The notes under the pieces: generated by a model
Told to the model about the DNA's origin: nothing
The model's input: only the letters and a program-made list of their open reading frames with translations
Databases searched by the model: none
Position numbers and translations under genes: made by a program
Assembly (NCBI GenBank): GCA_045542335.1
Contig: JAZQKV010000018.1
Coordinates: forward strand, 1 to 32,884
Direction of reading: 5' to 3'
DNA length: 32,884 nucleotides
Source: CAKSUT01 sp045542335
GTDB lineage: Bacteria > Bacillota > Clostridia > Oscillospirales > CAG-382
Part shown: in pieces, positions 8,761-18,500 of the stretch
How the letters are laid out: every line of letters starts with the position of its first letter
How positions within the stretch are numbered: the first letter of the stretch is position 1

Positions 8761-8780
8761 TTATACTGATAGTTGTATAA
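8761..8780 (+). promoter_or_regulatory. candidate operator upstream of galK
   Basis: TTATAC (8761-8766) and GTATAA (8775-8780) form a perfect inverted repeat with an 8-base centre, 64 bases before the galK start. TATACT within the left arm (8762-8767) could itself be a -10 box. No strong -35 is seen at the right distance. This looks like a regulator-binding site overlapping the promoter; the regulator is unknown. Confidence 0.45.
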
Positions 8781-8843
8781 GTATTTTAGTGTGCAAATGT
8801 GCGCCGTAATGTGGTGACACAGGCACGGAAAGGATAAAACGAA

Positions 8844-10157
8844 ATGAAAATCAATAATATTAAAGAGGCTCTCCTCGGCGGACAGTATGACAAGGCTTTT
8901 GAAAAGCTTTACGGTGCAGATTTCGATAAGGCATCAACTCATGCACGCTACGCCGAAGCTATCGACGAATTCGTGGCTCTCTATGCCGACAAGCTCCCTG
9001 TGGACGCAGAGGTTTCTCTCTTTTCCGTTCCCGGAAGAAGCGAAATTTCCGGCAACCACACCGACCACAACCACGGCAAGGTAATTGCCGCTTCCATAAG
9101 CCTTGATATTATCGCAGTTGCGGCAAAGACAAGCAATCCCGAAATCAGAATCAAGTCCAAGGGCTTCCCCGAAGACATAGTTTCTCTCACAGACGTTAAA
9201 ACCGTTGTCAAGGATGAGTATTTCAAGGCTTCCGCAATTATCAGAGGTATGTGCGACGGCTTTGCAAATTGCGACCACGTTTTCGGCGGCTACTATGCTT
9301 ACACAACCTCCAACGTTCTCAAGGGTTCCGGTCTTTCCTCCTCTGCGGCGTTTGAAGTTATGGTAGGAAACATTCTCAACCATTTCTACAATGGCGGAGT
9401 TATTGATGAAGTTCAGATCGCAAAGATTTCCCAGTATGCTGAAAATGTTCATTTCGGCAAGCCCTGCGGTCTTATGGACCAGACCGCTTGCGCTGTCGGC
9501 GGTTTTGTTGCAATTGACTTTAACGATACAACAGCTCCCATTGTTGAAAAGCTCGACTTTGACCTTTCTGCACACGGTTATGCACTCTGCATTGTAAACA
9601 CAGGCGGTAACCACGCTGACCTCAACGATGATTACGCTTCAATTCCTGCAGAAATGAAGGCAATTGCAGGCTATTTCAACAAGCCTTATCTCAGAAGCAT
9701 TGACAAGAAGGAAATCATCGCCGCAATTCCCACACTCAGAACCAAGTTTGGCGACAGAGCCGTTATGCGTGCGCTCCATTTCTGCAACGAAAACGAAAGA
9801 GTCAGCCTTCAGACAGCGGCTCTTAAAAACGGCGACATTGCGGGCTTCCTTAGCGGCGTGAAGGCATCGGGACTTTCTTCCTCCACAATGCTTCAGAACA
9901 CATTTACAACAAAGAACGTTGAGGAACAGGGTATTTCCCTTGCCCTTGCTCTTGCAGGCGAAGTTCTCAACGACAAGCCCGGCACAGCATACAGAGTTCA
10001 CGGTGGTGGATTTGCAGGAACAATGCAGGCATTTGTCCCCAACAAATATGTTGCTGAATTTAATGCACTCATGGAAAGCGTGTTCGGTAAGGGCAACGCA
10101 TATGTCCTCAAGGTTCGCCTTTATGGTGCTGTTATGCTTGACAAGCTCTGCAAATAA
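8844..10157 (+). CDS. galK: galactokinase-family GHMP kinase
   Basis: A 437-residue GHMP-superfamily kinase best placed as galactokinase (ATP plus galactose to galactose-1-phosphate). The N-terminal substrate motif reads GRSEISGNHTDHNHG (about 64-78), a Clostridia-type variant of the classic GRVNLIGEHTDY. The ATP-binding motif is KGSGLSSSAAFEV (about 161-173). The catalytic region is GKPCGLMDQTAC with its Asp, and the third motif HGGGFAGTMQAF lies near the C terminus. It starts at an ATG preceded by AAAGGA. galT, galE or a galactose transporter are not in the window, so the exact sugar should be treated as probable. A membrane protein gene follows after 5 bases. Confidence 0.85.
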   Translation: MKINNIKEALLGGQYDKAFEKLYGADFDKASTHARYAEAIDEFVALYADKLPVDAEVSLFSVPGRSEISGNHTDHNHGKVIAASISLDIIAVAAKTSNPEIRIKSKGFPEDIVSLTDVKTVVKDEYFKASAIIRGMCDGFANCDHVFGGYYAYTTSNVLKGSGLSSSAAFEVMVGNILNHFYNGGVIDEVQIAKISQYAENVHFGKPCGLMDQTACAVGGFVAIDFNDTTAPIVEKLDFDLSAHGYALCIVNTGGNHADLNDDYASIPAEMKAIAGYFNKPYLRSIDKKEIIAAIPTLRTKFGDRAVMRALHFCNENERVSLQTAALKNGDIAGFLSGVKASGLSSSTMLQNTFTTKNVEEQGISLALALAGEVLNDKPGTAYRVHGGGFAGTMQAFVPNKYVAEFNALMESVFGKGNAYVLKVRLYGAVMLDKLCK

Positions 10158-10162
10158 TTGCC

Positions 10163-10543
10163 ATGAGCAAAATGTCAAAAAAGCAAAAGATTACATATGC
10201 CGCCGCCCTTGCTCTTTGGGCAATAGCGGCGGTTGGCATTTATGTTGCCGCCATGCAATCGGGAAGTATTATGGCGGTGTCGGCGGTCACAACAGCATTT
10301 ATTGCAATTGTCACAATTTGTGCGTTGGCTTATGCCGTTGTATATTGCCGCATTATTTCTCTCCGGAAAAAAGCAGGTGTGCCTCCTGAACAGCCTTTTG
10401 ACATTGAGGCTTGCGCAGGTATAACCGACGGCGAGCGCCTGTTTTTACGCAGGTCAAAAGGGTATATCAAAGCAATTATGGTTGTTGCGGTGCCGGTGCT
10501 TTTTATAATTATGGCAGATATTGTGTTCACAATGTTGCTGTGA
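10163..10543 (+). CDS. small membrane protein, function unknown
   Basis: A 126-residue protein I do not recognise. It has three hydrophobic segments: about residues 10-30, 35-60 and 105-126. Between the second and third lies a soluble loop with basic residues and the sequence PEQPFDIEACAGITDGERLF. It begins 5 bases after the galK stop codon without a convincing ribosome site, so it is probably translated by coupling to galK. Between its end and the deacetylase at 10620 there is no terminator, suggesting continued co-transcription. Confidence 0.65.
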   Translation: MSKMSKKQKITYAAALALWAIAAVGIYVAAMQSGSIMAVSAVTTAFIAIVTICALAYAVVYCRIISLRKKAGVPPEQPFDIEACAGITDGERLFLRRSKGYIKAIMVVAVPVLFIIMADIVFTMLL

Positions 10544-10619
10544 GAAAGTGTTTTTCATGCGGCTTGGTATTTGCGCCTATGCCCGACAGCTTTACCCTTT
10601 GCGAAAGGATTAGAATTTT

Positions 10620-11414
10620 ATGATTGAATATCATGTTTATCCAGGCGGAAAGAAGCGGATTGTTACGTTCAGTTATGATGACGGCCACCCCAACGACACC
10701 CGTCTTATTGAGATTTTTGATAAATACGGTGTAAAGGGAACTTTTCACCTTAACGGTGGCGAAGAAATCGAAGAAAATGCCGCCGCAGAGCTCTGCGAAC
10801 GTTACAAAAACCACGAAATATCCTGCCACACAAAAACTCACGGTTGGCCGGCAAGGATGCCCATGCAGTCGGTGATCTCGGAAACCTGCGAAAACAGAAA
10901 GAGACTTGAAAAAATAGCAGGCTACCCCGTCATCGGTATGTCGTATCCCAGCGGCTCATTTGACGATGCATCCGTCATGGCTATGAGTGCCTGCGGTATC
11001 GTTTACTCCAGAACCACCCTGAACACGCAGAATTTCAATCTCCCCGAGGACTTTATGCGTTGGCGTCCGTCATGTCACCACAGAGATGCACTTGGTCTTT
11101 GCGACAAATGGAACGAAAGCATTGATTCCCAATGGACACATCCTCTTTTCTATATCTGGGGTCACAGCCATGAGTTCAGAAGTGAACAGGATTGGGAATA
11201 TATTGAAAAAGTGGTTTCGGCTCTTTCGGGCAATCCAAAAGTGTGGTATGCCACAAACATTGAAATCTACCGATACATGATGGCGCAAAAGAGCCTTGAG
11301 ATTTCCGCAGATGAAAGAATTTTTTACAATCCGACTGCCATTGACCTTTGGGTTGAAAAGGACAAAAAGCAAATTATCATGATACCTGCCGGAAAAACGG
11401 TGGTTCTTGATTAA
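10620..11414 (+). CDS. polysaccharide deacetylase family protein (NodB domain)
   Basis: A 264-residue carbohydrate esterase family 4 type protein. It shows the NodB metal-site motifs: TFSYDDG (about 16-22, catalytic and metal Asp), CHTKTH (metal-binding HxxxH-type pair, about 69-74) and MSYPSGSFD in place of RxPxG. IWGHSHEF near residues 180-187 provides the later His. There is no signal peptide, so unlike many peptidoglycan or chitin deacetylases it is predicted to be cytoplasmic and may act on a small N-acyl sugar. AAAGGA precedes the ATG. It sits between a membrane protein and the YycJ gene, all on the plus strand with short gaps. Confidence 0.85.
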   Translation: MIEYHVYPGGKKRIVTFSYDDGHPNDTRLIEIFDKYGVKGTFHLNGGEEIEENAAAELCERYKNHEISCHTKTHGWPARMPMQSVISETCENRKRLEKIAGYPVIGMSYPSGSFDDASVMAMSACGIVYSRTTLNTQNFNLPEDFMRWRPSCHHRDALGLCDKWNESIDSQWTHPLFYIWGHSHEFRSEQDWEYIEKVVSALSGNPKVWYATNIEIYRYMMAQKSLEISADERIFYNPTAIDLWVEKDKKQIIMIPAGKTVVLD

Positions 11415-11443
11415 CAACACAAAAAGGAAAGCACAAAAAGAGA

Positions 11444-12217
11444 ATGATAACTGCAACCCCACTTTTTTCCGGTTCCAGCGGAAACTGCACCCATGTTAAG
11501 TGCGGAGAAACCGAAATTCTTGTTGATGCAGGAGTTTCCTGTCTTTCTGTTTCAAAAGCTCTTGAAAGCATCGGAACTCATGCCTGCAAGATTTCGGGAA
11601 TATTTGTTACACATGAGCATTGCGACCACATAAAAGGGCTTGAAACGCTTTGCAAAAAGTTTTCCATACCTGTGTATATAAATGATGCCTCGGCAACTCA
11701 CCTTTGTTTTGGAGGTGCAAGTCCGAACCTTGAACGGTGTTTGAAAATCAAAAATGCCGGAGAAAGCGTTAACATCGGGAATCTCTGTGTTGACATTTTC
11801 AAAACGCCACATGATGCCTGCGGAAGTGTGTGCTTTCGCATAAGCGACAACGACGGCGACACTCTCGGCTATGCCACCGATATAGGATACATGACAAAGG
11901 GCATTGCCTCGGCACTTATCGGATGCAGAAATGTTGTGCTTGAATCAAATCACGATATTGAGATGCTGAAAAAAGGACCGTATCCGTATATGTTAAAAGA
12001 GCGCATACTCTCAAACAGAGGACACCTTTCAAATGCCGATTGTGCACGAATGATGCCGTTCCTTGCGGAAAAGGGAGCGCAGAGGGTGTGGCTTGCGCAT
12101 CTTTCAGAAGAAAACAACACCCCGGAGATTGCATTATCGGAAAGCGTAAGGGCGCTTTGTGAGGCAGGCTTTGAGGGCAAAACGGAAATCGTTGTTGCAA
12201 AACGCGGAATTATATAA
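11444..12217 (+). CDS. walJ: MBL-fold metallohydrolase, YycJ/WalJ type
   Basis: A 257-residue metallo-beta-lactamase-fold hydrolase matching the YycJ/WalJ family, which has been linked to coordination of cell division with replication and resembles nucleases. Features: the N-terminal FSGSSGNCT signature, the metal motif THEHCDHIKG (about 59-68), an Asp/His site in KTPHDA, LGYATDIG with the bridging Asp, the LESNHD motif, and SNRGHLSN typical of this family. Cytoplasmic, no signal peptide. In many Firmicutes it is found next to walRK; here it is not. A clear terminator follows at 12225. Confidence 0.9.
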   Translation: MITATPLFSGSSGNCTHVKCGETEILVDAGVSCLSVSKALESIGTHACKISGIFVTHEHCDHIKGLETLCKKFSIPVYINDASATHLCFGGASPNLERCLKIKNAGESVNIGNLCVDIFKTPHDACGSVCFRISDNDGDTLGYATDIGYMTKGIASALIGCRNVVLESNHDIEMLKKGPYPYMLKERILSNRGHLSNADCARMMPFLAEKGAQRVWLAHLSEENNTPEIALSESVRALCEAGFEGKTEIVVAKRGII

Positions 12218-12224
12218 GTGAAAC

Positions 12225-12261
12225 AAAATGGAAGAGAGCGATGAGGCTTTCTTCCATTTTT
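12225..12261 (+). terminator. intrinsic terminator after walJ
   Basis: AAAATGGAAGA (12225-12235) pairs with TCTTCCATTTT (12250-12260), extended inward with one G-U pair. The T run continues at 12257-12261. It ends the plus-strand gene group that began upstream. Confidence 0.8.
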
Positions 12262-12819
12262 ATGTGTGACACAAGTCAAAGCGCACAGTTTAACAACTTG
12301 TGCTATGCATAATGCATTGTGTTGATTTTTGGTATAATTGCACATGAACAGGGGGCAGATTTTATACAAAATGAAAAATAAATATTACATATTTAACAAT
12401 TAAACGACTTTCTTATTGACATTTTCGAGAAAATGATATAAAATGTTAATGGTCATGGTGTCAGATTCCGTGACGAGCAGATTTATTAATGTAACCGGTG
12501 CAAAGCTAAAGTCGGTGCGTTACTTATAAAATATAATTTGTTTTTCCGTTTATATATATGGCAAAGGGCTTGCCGCAGGAGTGCGATGCACTTTAAGATG
12601 TGGTCTCTTTGCAGCTTGTGGTTTTAAACACAAACGGTTTTGAATTGAATATGTTTTGTAAGGCAAGACCTATGCCGTCATTGCTCCCGCAAAAGACTTC
12701 TTGTGCGTGTTTGAGAAGCTTTTGCATAAAAAGGACGGCGAAACGGTCTTTTCGCACCTGCTTTTTCAAAGCGTCGTTTTATTGATACGCTGTTGAAAAA
12801 ATTTAAGGAGGTGCTTGTT
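12262..12819 (+). other. long gene-free region forming the rny leader
   Basis: No protein gene was supported in this stretch. It contains an extended -10 box (TTGGTATAAT, 12329-12338) and, further on, a better promoter at 12416-12444. A leader of about 370 bases follows. Hairpins are visible at 12491-12523 (GTAAC/GTTAC ends) and 12691-12725 (AAAAG plus CTTCT against AGAAG plus CTTTT). The leader could carry regulatory RNA structure; I could not match it to a known riboswitch class. Confidence 0.5.
12416..12444 (+). promoter_or_regulatory. sigma-A promoter for rny
   Basis: TTGACA (12416-12421) and TAAAAT (12439-12444) are separated by 17 bases, predicting a start near 12451 and an unusually long untranslated leader before rny. 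Confidence 0.7.
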
Positions 12820-14361
12820 TTGGAACACATTTTCTGGGCAGTGGGACTTGTTGCCGTGGCAATAGTTGCCTTTCTGCTCGGTATCCTCTTCAGAAAAAGA
12901 ATCGGTGAAGCACAGATAAAATCCGCCGAGGACGAGGCTAAGAGAATTATCGACGAAGCGCAGAAAACCGCCGAAACCAAGAAAAAAGAAGCTTTGATTG
13001 AAGCCAAGGAAGAAATTATCCGCAACAAAAACGAGGCTGAAAAAGAAGCCAAGGAACGCCGCAAGGAAATTGAACGTCTTGAAAAGAGAGCCATTCAGAA
13101 GGAAGAAACTCTTGACAAGAAAATTGAAGCTTGCGAAAAAACAGAAGAAAACTACAAGAAGAAAATTGCAGCCTGCGAGGAAAAAGAGCTTGAGCTTGAA
13201 AAACTCAAGGATGCACGTCTTGAAAAGCTCGAAGAGCTTTCGGGACTCACCGCAGAACAGGCAAAGGATTATCTTCTCAAAGAAATTGAGTCCCAGGTTC
13301 GCCATGAAACCGCAATGAAAATTGCGGAAATCGAACAGGAAGCAAAGGATGAAGCCGAAAGCAGAGCGAGAAACATTGTTGCCCTTGCAATTCAGCGTAT
13401 TGCTTCCGACCACGTTTCCGAAACAACCGTTTCAACGGTTGCTCTGCCTAATGACGAAATGAAGGGAAGAATCATCGGTCGTGAGGGGCGAAACATCAAA
13501 TCCATTGAAAATATCACGGGTGTTGACCTTATTATCGACGACACTCCCGAAGCCATTACAATTTCCTGCTTTGACCCTGTACGTCGCGAAATCGCAAGGC
13601 TTGCCCTTGAAAGACTTATCGGTGACGGCAGAATCCATCCTTCGAGAATTGAGGAAATGGTTGACAAGTGCCGTAAAGAAGTTGAGCTTGTTATCAAGCA
13701 ATCCGGCGAACAGGCTCTGTTTGAAACGGGAGTTCACGGTCTTAATCCCGAGCTTGTTAAGCTTCTCGGAAGACTTCGTTACAGAACGAGCTACGGTCAG
13801 AACGTACTTATTCATTCTCTTGAGGTTGCCCACATTGCAGGCATAATTGCCGACGAGCTTGGTGTTGACTCCACGCTTGCAAAGCGTGCAGGTCTTCTCC
13901 ATGACATTGGTAAGGCATCAAGCCATGAGATTGAAGGCTCTCACGTTGACATCGGTGTTGACATAGCAAAGAGATTCCACGAAAACAAGGATGTTATCCA
14001 CGCCATTGAGGCACATCACGGCGACGTTGAGCCTCAGACTGTTGTTGCCATGATTGTCCAGGCGGCAGATGCAGTTTCTGCGGCACGCCCCGGTGCAAGA
14101 CGTGAAAATCTCGAATCCTACATCAAGCGTTTGCAGAAGCTTGAAGAAATTGCAATGGGCTTTGACGGAGTTGAAAAGTGTTTTGCTGTTCAGGCAGGTC
14201 GTGAAATAAGAATCATGGTTAAACCCGAAAAGGTAAACGAAGACGAAATGACACTCCTTGCAAGAGAAGTTGCAAAGAAGATTGAAGGCGAGCTTGAATA
14301 TCCCGGACAGATTAAGGTTAACCTTATCAGGGAGAGCAGACGTGTTGATTACGCAAAGTAA
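12820..14361 (+). CDS. rny: ribonuclease Y
   Basis: Membrane-anchored endoribonuclease that starts mRNA decay in Firmicutes, 513 aa. Order of parts: an N-terminal membrane helix (about 4-24), a long charged coiled coil (about 27-190), a KH domain with GRIIGREGRNIKSIE (about 217-231), and the HD phosphohydrolase domain with LLHDIGKAS (about 357-365) plus downstream HHGD. I chose TTG at 12820: AAGGAGG lies 8 bases upstream, and the in-frame TTG at 12793 would place that ribosome site inside the coding region. A strong terminator follows. A long leader precedes it, which may carry control signals. Confidence 0.96.
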   Translation: MEHIFWAVGLVAVAIVAFLLGILFRKRIGEAQIKSAEDEAKRIIDEAQKTAETKKKEALIEAKEEIIRNKNEAEKEAKERRKEIERLEKRAIQKEETLDKKIEACEKTEENYKKKIAACEEKELELEKLKDARLEKLEELSGLTAEQAKDYLLKEIESQVRHETAMKIAEIEQEAKDEAESRARNIVALAIQRIASDHVSETTVSTVALPNDEMKGRIIGREGRNIKSIENITGVDLIIDDTPEAITISCFDPVRREIARLALERLIGDGRIHPSRIEEMVDKCRKEVELVIKQSGEQALFETGVHGLNPELVKLLGRLRYRTSYGQNVLIHSLEVAHIAGIIADELGVDSTLAKRAGLLHDIGKASSHEIEGSHVDIGVDIAKRFHENKDVIHAIEAHHGDVEPQTVVAMIVQAADAVSAARPGARRENLESYIKRLQKLEEIAMGFDGVEKCFAVQAGREIRIMVKPEKVNEDEMTLLAREVAKKIEGELEYPGQIKVNLIRESRRVDYAK

Positions 14362-14430
14362 TCAACAACATTGTCCGGCATTTGCCGGGAAAAGTTGCAA
14401 GTTTGGTTTGAAAACAAATTATTAAACAGT

Positions 14431-14469
14431 TCGAGGTGGACTTTCAAACGAAAGTCCACCTCGATTTTT
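14431..14469 (+). terminator. strong intrinsic terminator after rny
   Basis: A perfect 15-bp stem (14431-14445 with 14450-14464) with AAAC loop, followed by TTTTT. It separates rny from the convergent dehydrogenase gene. Confidence 0.95.
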
Positions 14470-14499
14470 GTGTATGAGCTTATGTATGGGTTTTAAATA

Positions 14500-15360
14500 T
14501 TAAACTCCGCTGTAAGCTGCAAAGCCGCCGTCAACAGGAACAACGACACCATTAACAAAGCCGGAAGCTTCGTTGGAAACAAGCCAAAGGAGAGTTCCGT
14601 CGAGGTCTTCGGGTGTGCCGAAGCGGTTCATGGGTGTGTGACCAAGGATTTTGCCTGTTCTCGGAGTGGGAGTGCCGTCCTCATTAAAGAGAAGTGCCTT
14701 ATTTTGTGCGGTTACAAAGAAACCGGGAGCAATTGCATTAACTCTGATTCCAACAGGAGCAAAGTGAACTGCAAGCCACTGTGTAAAGTTGGAAACTGCC
14801 GCTTTTGCGCCGGAATATGCAGGGATTTTGGTGAGGGGACGGAAAGAGTTCATGGAAGAAACGTTAATGATAACGGGAGCCTCCTTGCTTGCCATATCCT
14901 TTGCAAAAACCTGAGTGGGGATGAGAGTGCCAAGGAAGTTGAGATTGAAAACAAACTCAATACCCTTGGGGTCAAGGTCAAAGAAAGTAACTATATCCTT
15001 ATTATCTTCGGCAAGGTCTTCGGGGAAAAGATATTCCTTTGTTGTTGTGCCCTTGGGGTTATTTCCGCCTGCGCCGTTAAGGAGAATATCGCAGCCGCCG
15101 AGCTTTTCATCAACGATTTTCTTTGCGGCCTCCATGCTCTCTCTTTCAAGAACATTTGCACCAATCGCAATTGCGCAACCGCCGTCTGCATTGATTTCAT
15201 CCGCAACAATCTTTGCGGCATCCTCTCTGAGGTCAAGAACTGCAACTTTTGCGCCGCAAGCGGCAATCGTCTTTGCAAAGCCTGCACACAAAACTCCGCC
15301 ACCGCCTGTTACAACGGCAACCTTGCCTTTAAGATCAATCTGAAAGGGTAACTTTTTCAT
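14500..15360 (-). CDS. SDR family oxidoreductase, possibly mannonate/fructuronate type
   Basis: A 286-residue short-chain dehydrogenase. The NAD(P)-binding motif reads VVTGGGGVLCAGFA (about 16-29), followed by Asp in AVLDLRE favouring NAD, then NGAGG, and the catalytic triad in INVSSMNSF (Ser) and IPAYSGAKAAVSN (YxxxK). The C terminus has NAIAPGFF and VPVDGGF. The long insert around PEDLAEDNKDIVTFFDLDPKG resembles the D-mannonate oxidoreductase branch of the SDRs (YjmF/UxuB type); that substrate assignment is only an inference, and no hexuronate genes are adjacent. A -35/-10 pair with a palindromic operator lies directly upstream, so it is probably a single regulated gene. Confidence 0.88.
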   Translation of the reverse strand: MKKLPFQIDLKGKVAVVTGGGGVLCAGFAKTIAACGAKVAVLDLREDAAKIVADEINADGGCAIAIGANVLERESMEAAKKIVDEKLGGCDILLNGAGGNNPKGTTTKEYLFPEDLAEDNKDIVTFFDLDPKGIEFVFNLNFLGTLIPTQVFAKDMASKEAPVIINVSSMNSFRPLTKIPAYSGAKAAVSNFTQWLAVHFAPVGIRVNAIAPGFFVTAQNKALLFNEDGTPTPRTGKILGHTPMNRFGTPEDLDGTLLWLVSNEASGFVNGVVVPVDGGFAAYSGV

Positions 15361-15406
15361 TTTTATGTTCCTTCTTTCTTTGTTTTTTTGTTTTTGTATT
15401 TCCTAT

Positions 15407-15435
15407 ATTATACACCATTTTTTTACATATGTAAA
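15407..15435 (-). promoter_or_regulatory. promoter and palindromic operator of the SDR gene
   Basis: On the minus strand TTTACA (15435-15430) and TATAAT (15412-15407) have a 17-base spacer. The -35 lies inside a perfect 14-base palindrome, TTTACATATGTAAA (15422-15435), a typical position for a repressor operator. The regulator is not identified. Confidence 0.75.
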
Positions 15436-15515
15436 TAGCATTTTTCTCAAATTTTCGTTTTGAAATGTGCAAATATTATAATCTTTTAAGCTTCCGGGCA
15501 TTTTTATGCCATTAC

Positions 15516-18500
15516 TCACGCCGTTCCGAAAATCACATCGTCGGTTTCGGGGTAAACCGCAGGGTTTTGAGCAATAAACGTGGGATTTGTGTAAGTGTAT
15601 TCCCAATACGGAATATTATCAACATAATAAAATGTTCCGCCCGAGTCTTTGAGAACGTTCACCATGTTGTAGTTCATCAAAATATCGGCATATCCTGTGG
15701 CACTCGTTGTTCCGAAAGTATATACACGGTTTTCTTTTCCCTGAATGTAAGTGTTATTCTCCATTGACGGCACACACGCCTTGTAATAGGTCACACATTG
15801 AAGAAGCTCCCACACACTGCGGTCAAAAATATTGTTTTTGACGGTGAAATCTTCAAACCAGTTTTCCGACGAACCGGAACGAATATGCCTCTGATTCTTG
15901 CCGTCGGGTCGGAAAGAGCCGAAGCCAAAGCCGGCACGCCTCATAAAGTTGCTGTCAAAAAGAACTCCCTTGCCATAACGCTTGTAAAGTCCGCTGTCCT
16001 CCGTGTATGCTCCGAAGAAATACTCAATTGAGTACACACATTCGGTTATGAGGTTGTTTGAGTATGTAACATCAATCATCTCATAGTTGCCCGTAGAACG
16101 TCCGCTTAACTGATGAGTCACACCTGCGTCATAGCATTGGTAAACATAACAGTTGTCAATTGTATAGCCGTTGCAACCGCCGTAAACCTCAATACCGTTG
16201 CCAAAGCGTGTCGCTCTTCCGTCGGTTGTTCCGTTGGCGTTGTAGCTCTGAACCGAGCCGCCTATCCAACCCACTTCACAATTTGTCACCGTAAGATTAG
16301 TCACAGTACCTGCACCTATACCGTGGCTTCCGCCATACATTATGCAAAGGTTGTCAATTGTTACATTTGCGCCACCAATGCCCACAACATTGCCTTTGGT
16401 ATTAAACTCAATGGAGTCAAAAACCGTTCCCGGGTTTCCGTTGTCGCATCTGAAATAAAGAGGTCCCACCGCCGTCGAGGCATTTATAATTCCGTTAGAA
16501 ACAACGGAATTTGCCCTGTGGAAAAACTCAAAGTTTTTATCAAGCTCGACACGATAGTCAAACAGAACGTCGGTTGTGCCTCTCACTACAAAGCTGTTTC
16601 CTTTGCTTGTGGGGATTTCTTTCATGGCAAAGCCCTCTCCACCGTCAAGCACAAGCGTTCCGACATCAGTCATTTTGTCGTTCTCATATCTCCAGATGCG
16701 TGCTCCGGTGTCCTCGTTGTAGTATACAAGCGTCCATTTATCGGGATTCGCACCGTTTTCGGGTGAGCCGTAAACCTTGGGCTTATCTCCAGTTCCGTAT
16801 GCGGAAACGGTAACTCCCTTTGGCACTGTAAATTTCTCTCTCCAGAGTCCACCTCTTTCAAGAAGTACCGCATCGCCCGACTGAGATGCCGAAATCGCCA
16901 TCTTTATAGTCTTAAAAGGACTTTGCTCTGATGTTCCGTCGTTTGAATCGTCTCCGTTGGGGGAAACGTAGTAAATATCTCCGGTCACTCCATCAAGGCT
17001 CATTGAAGCACTTGACCTTATCTCGTCAATTCTTTTCTTTTCAAGTATATCAAGCTCGGCGACCTTTGCATTTCCCTCCTCGACGTTAATCATCTTTTCC
17101 ACGTCCATTTTTCCCAGCACATCTGCAATAGGGTCTTCAAGAGGATATACCCATTTGTCTTTCCATGTGACATGACTCACCGTCGCCTCGGTCAGCTCCT
17201 CGAACATCCAATGACTGCTGTCAACATCAAGAAACAGCATACTGAAATCTCTCAGAATATCACTTTTATCTGCCACATGTCCCCTTGCCCTGTTGACAAT
17301 TATCGCCGCCTCTGCACGAGTCACATATCTTTCATCCGGCAAGGAGTTTACATAAGACAAAAGCGCAGTTTCCGTATTCATTTTCTCATCACTTTGCAAA
17401 AGACTCACCGTTGCTTTGTCTTTTTCCGACTTGGCGCTCATGGTGTTAAACACAAGGTCTGCAAATTCCGAAACCGTCATTTTTCTTTCGGGGAAGAAGT
17501 TTTCGCTGTTATCTTTGATTATCCCGACGTTTTGGCAAAAACCGATGTATTTTGCATACCATTTGTCGGCGCCAACATCCGAAAACGAGCTTTCTCCCAC
17601 AATAAGGCTTTCATCTTCATCGGTATATACCCTTGCTGAAATTGCAGCCGCCTCTGCTCTTGAAAGAACATTTCCGGGTCTGAAGGTTGCATCTTCATAT
17701 CCGTTCATAAAGCCGGTGTGCTTTTTAAATTCGGGCTTTTCACGGAAAAACATTATACGGCTGAGGTACATATGCTCGTCTGCGCTGAGGTTTTCAAGTT
17801 TTGTTGATCCGAAAACACGGAAATGAATCTGTCTTAACTCGTTGCTTGTGAGATTTGGGGTAAGCACTTTATCAACGTGCGTAAAATCAAACAGCGCAAT
17901 AGTCCATTCGCCCTCTTTTATCTTTTCCTCGGAGGATGCGGTACAGCGGGTTGTCAACGCACCGCCGTTTTGAAGAAAATCCATACCCATATATGTATCA
18001 ACGGGATTTTCCGAGTCATACATATACTCCACAGCAACCCACTTGAAATATTGTAGGTCAATTCCCACACCGCCATAAGAAAAACCATCAAGGGTTACCT
18101 GCGTTCCCTGTGTCGATTCGGGATTCGGCGTAACCTTGACGACCGTTCTTCCGTCAAGCGATATTGTTTTAACAATTGCAGTATCCTTGTGGTTTACAAT
18201 TCCGTCCTCATAGCTTGCATAGTCAAGTGAAATATATTCGCCTACCGGGTTTATGTCCCACACCGCCGTGTAAACTGTCAGCCCATCTGCGGCACTTATA
18301 ACATAATCTTCGGGATACAGCTCCCCATCGATGGAGCTTCTCCACCCCAAAAGCTCTGCACCCTCGTAAACAAACGGATTTTTGGGAAGCGAAACCTCCG
18401 TTTTGGGCTTAAAGCTCATATAGAGATTGTCGCCGAGAGCGTCTGGCGTTCCCTTCATAAACTCAAGCTCGGCAACAGCGTTGGGGTCGGGATTTTCCTT

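Noticed and set aside
12344..12403. A 19-codon ORF after an extended -10 box, upstream of rny
   Set aside because: Composition is A/T-rich, there is no ribosome site before the ATG, and ORFs this short arise by chance.
12491..12523. GCAAAGCTA within the rny leader, reminiscent of the c-di-GMP (GEMM) riboswitch core
   Set aside because: The flanking GEMM elements (the GCAAACC segment, GAAA tetraloop stem and its receptor) are not found, so the match is too short to claim.
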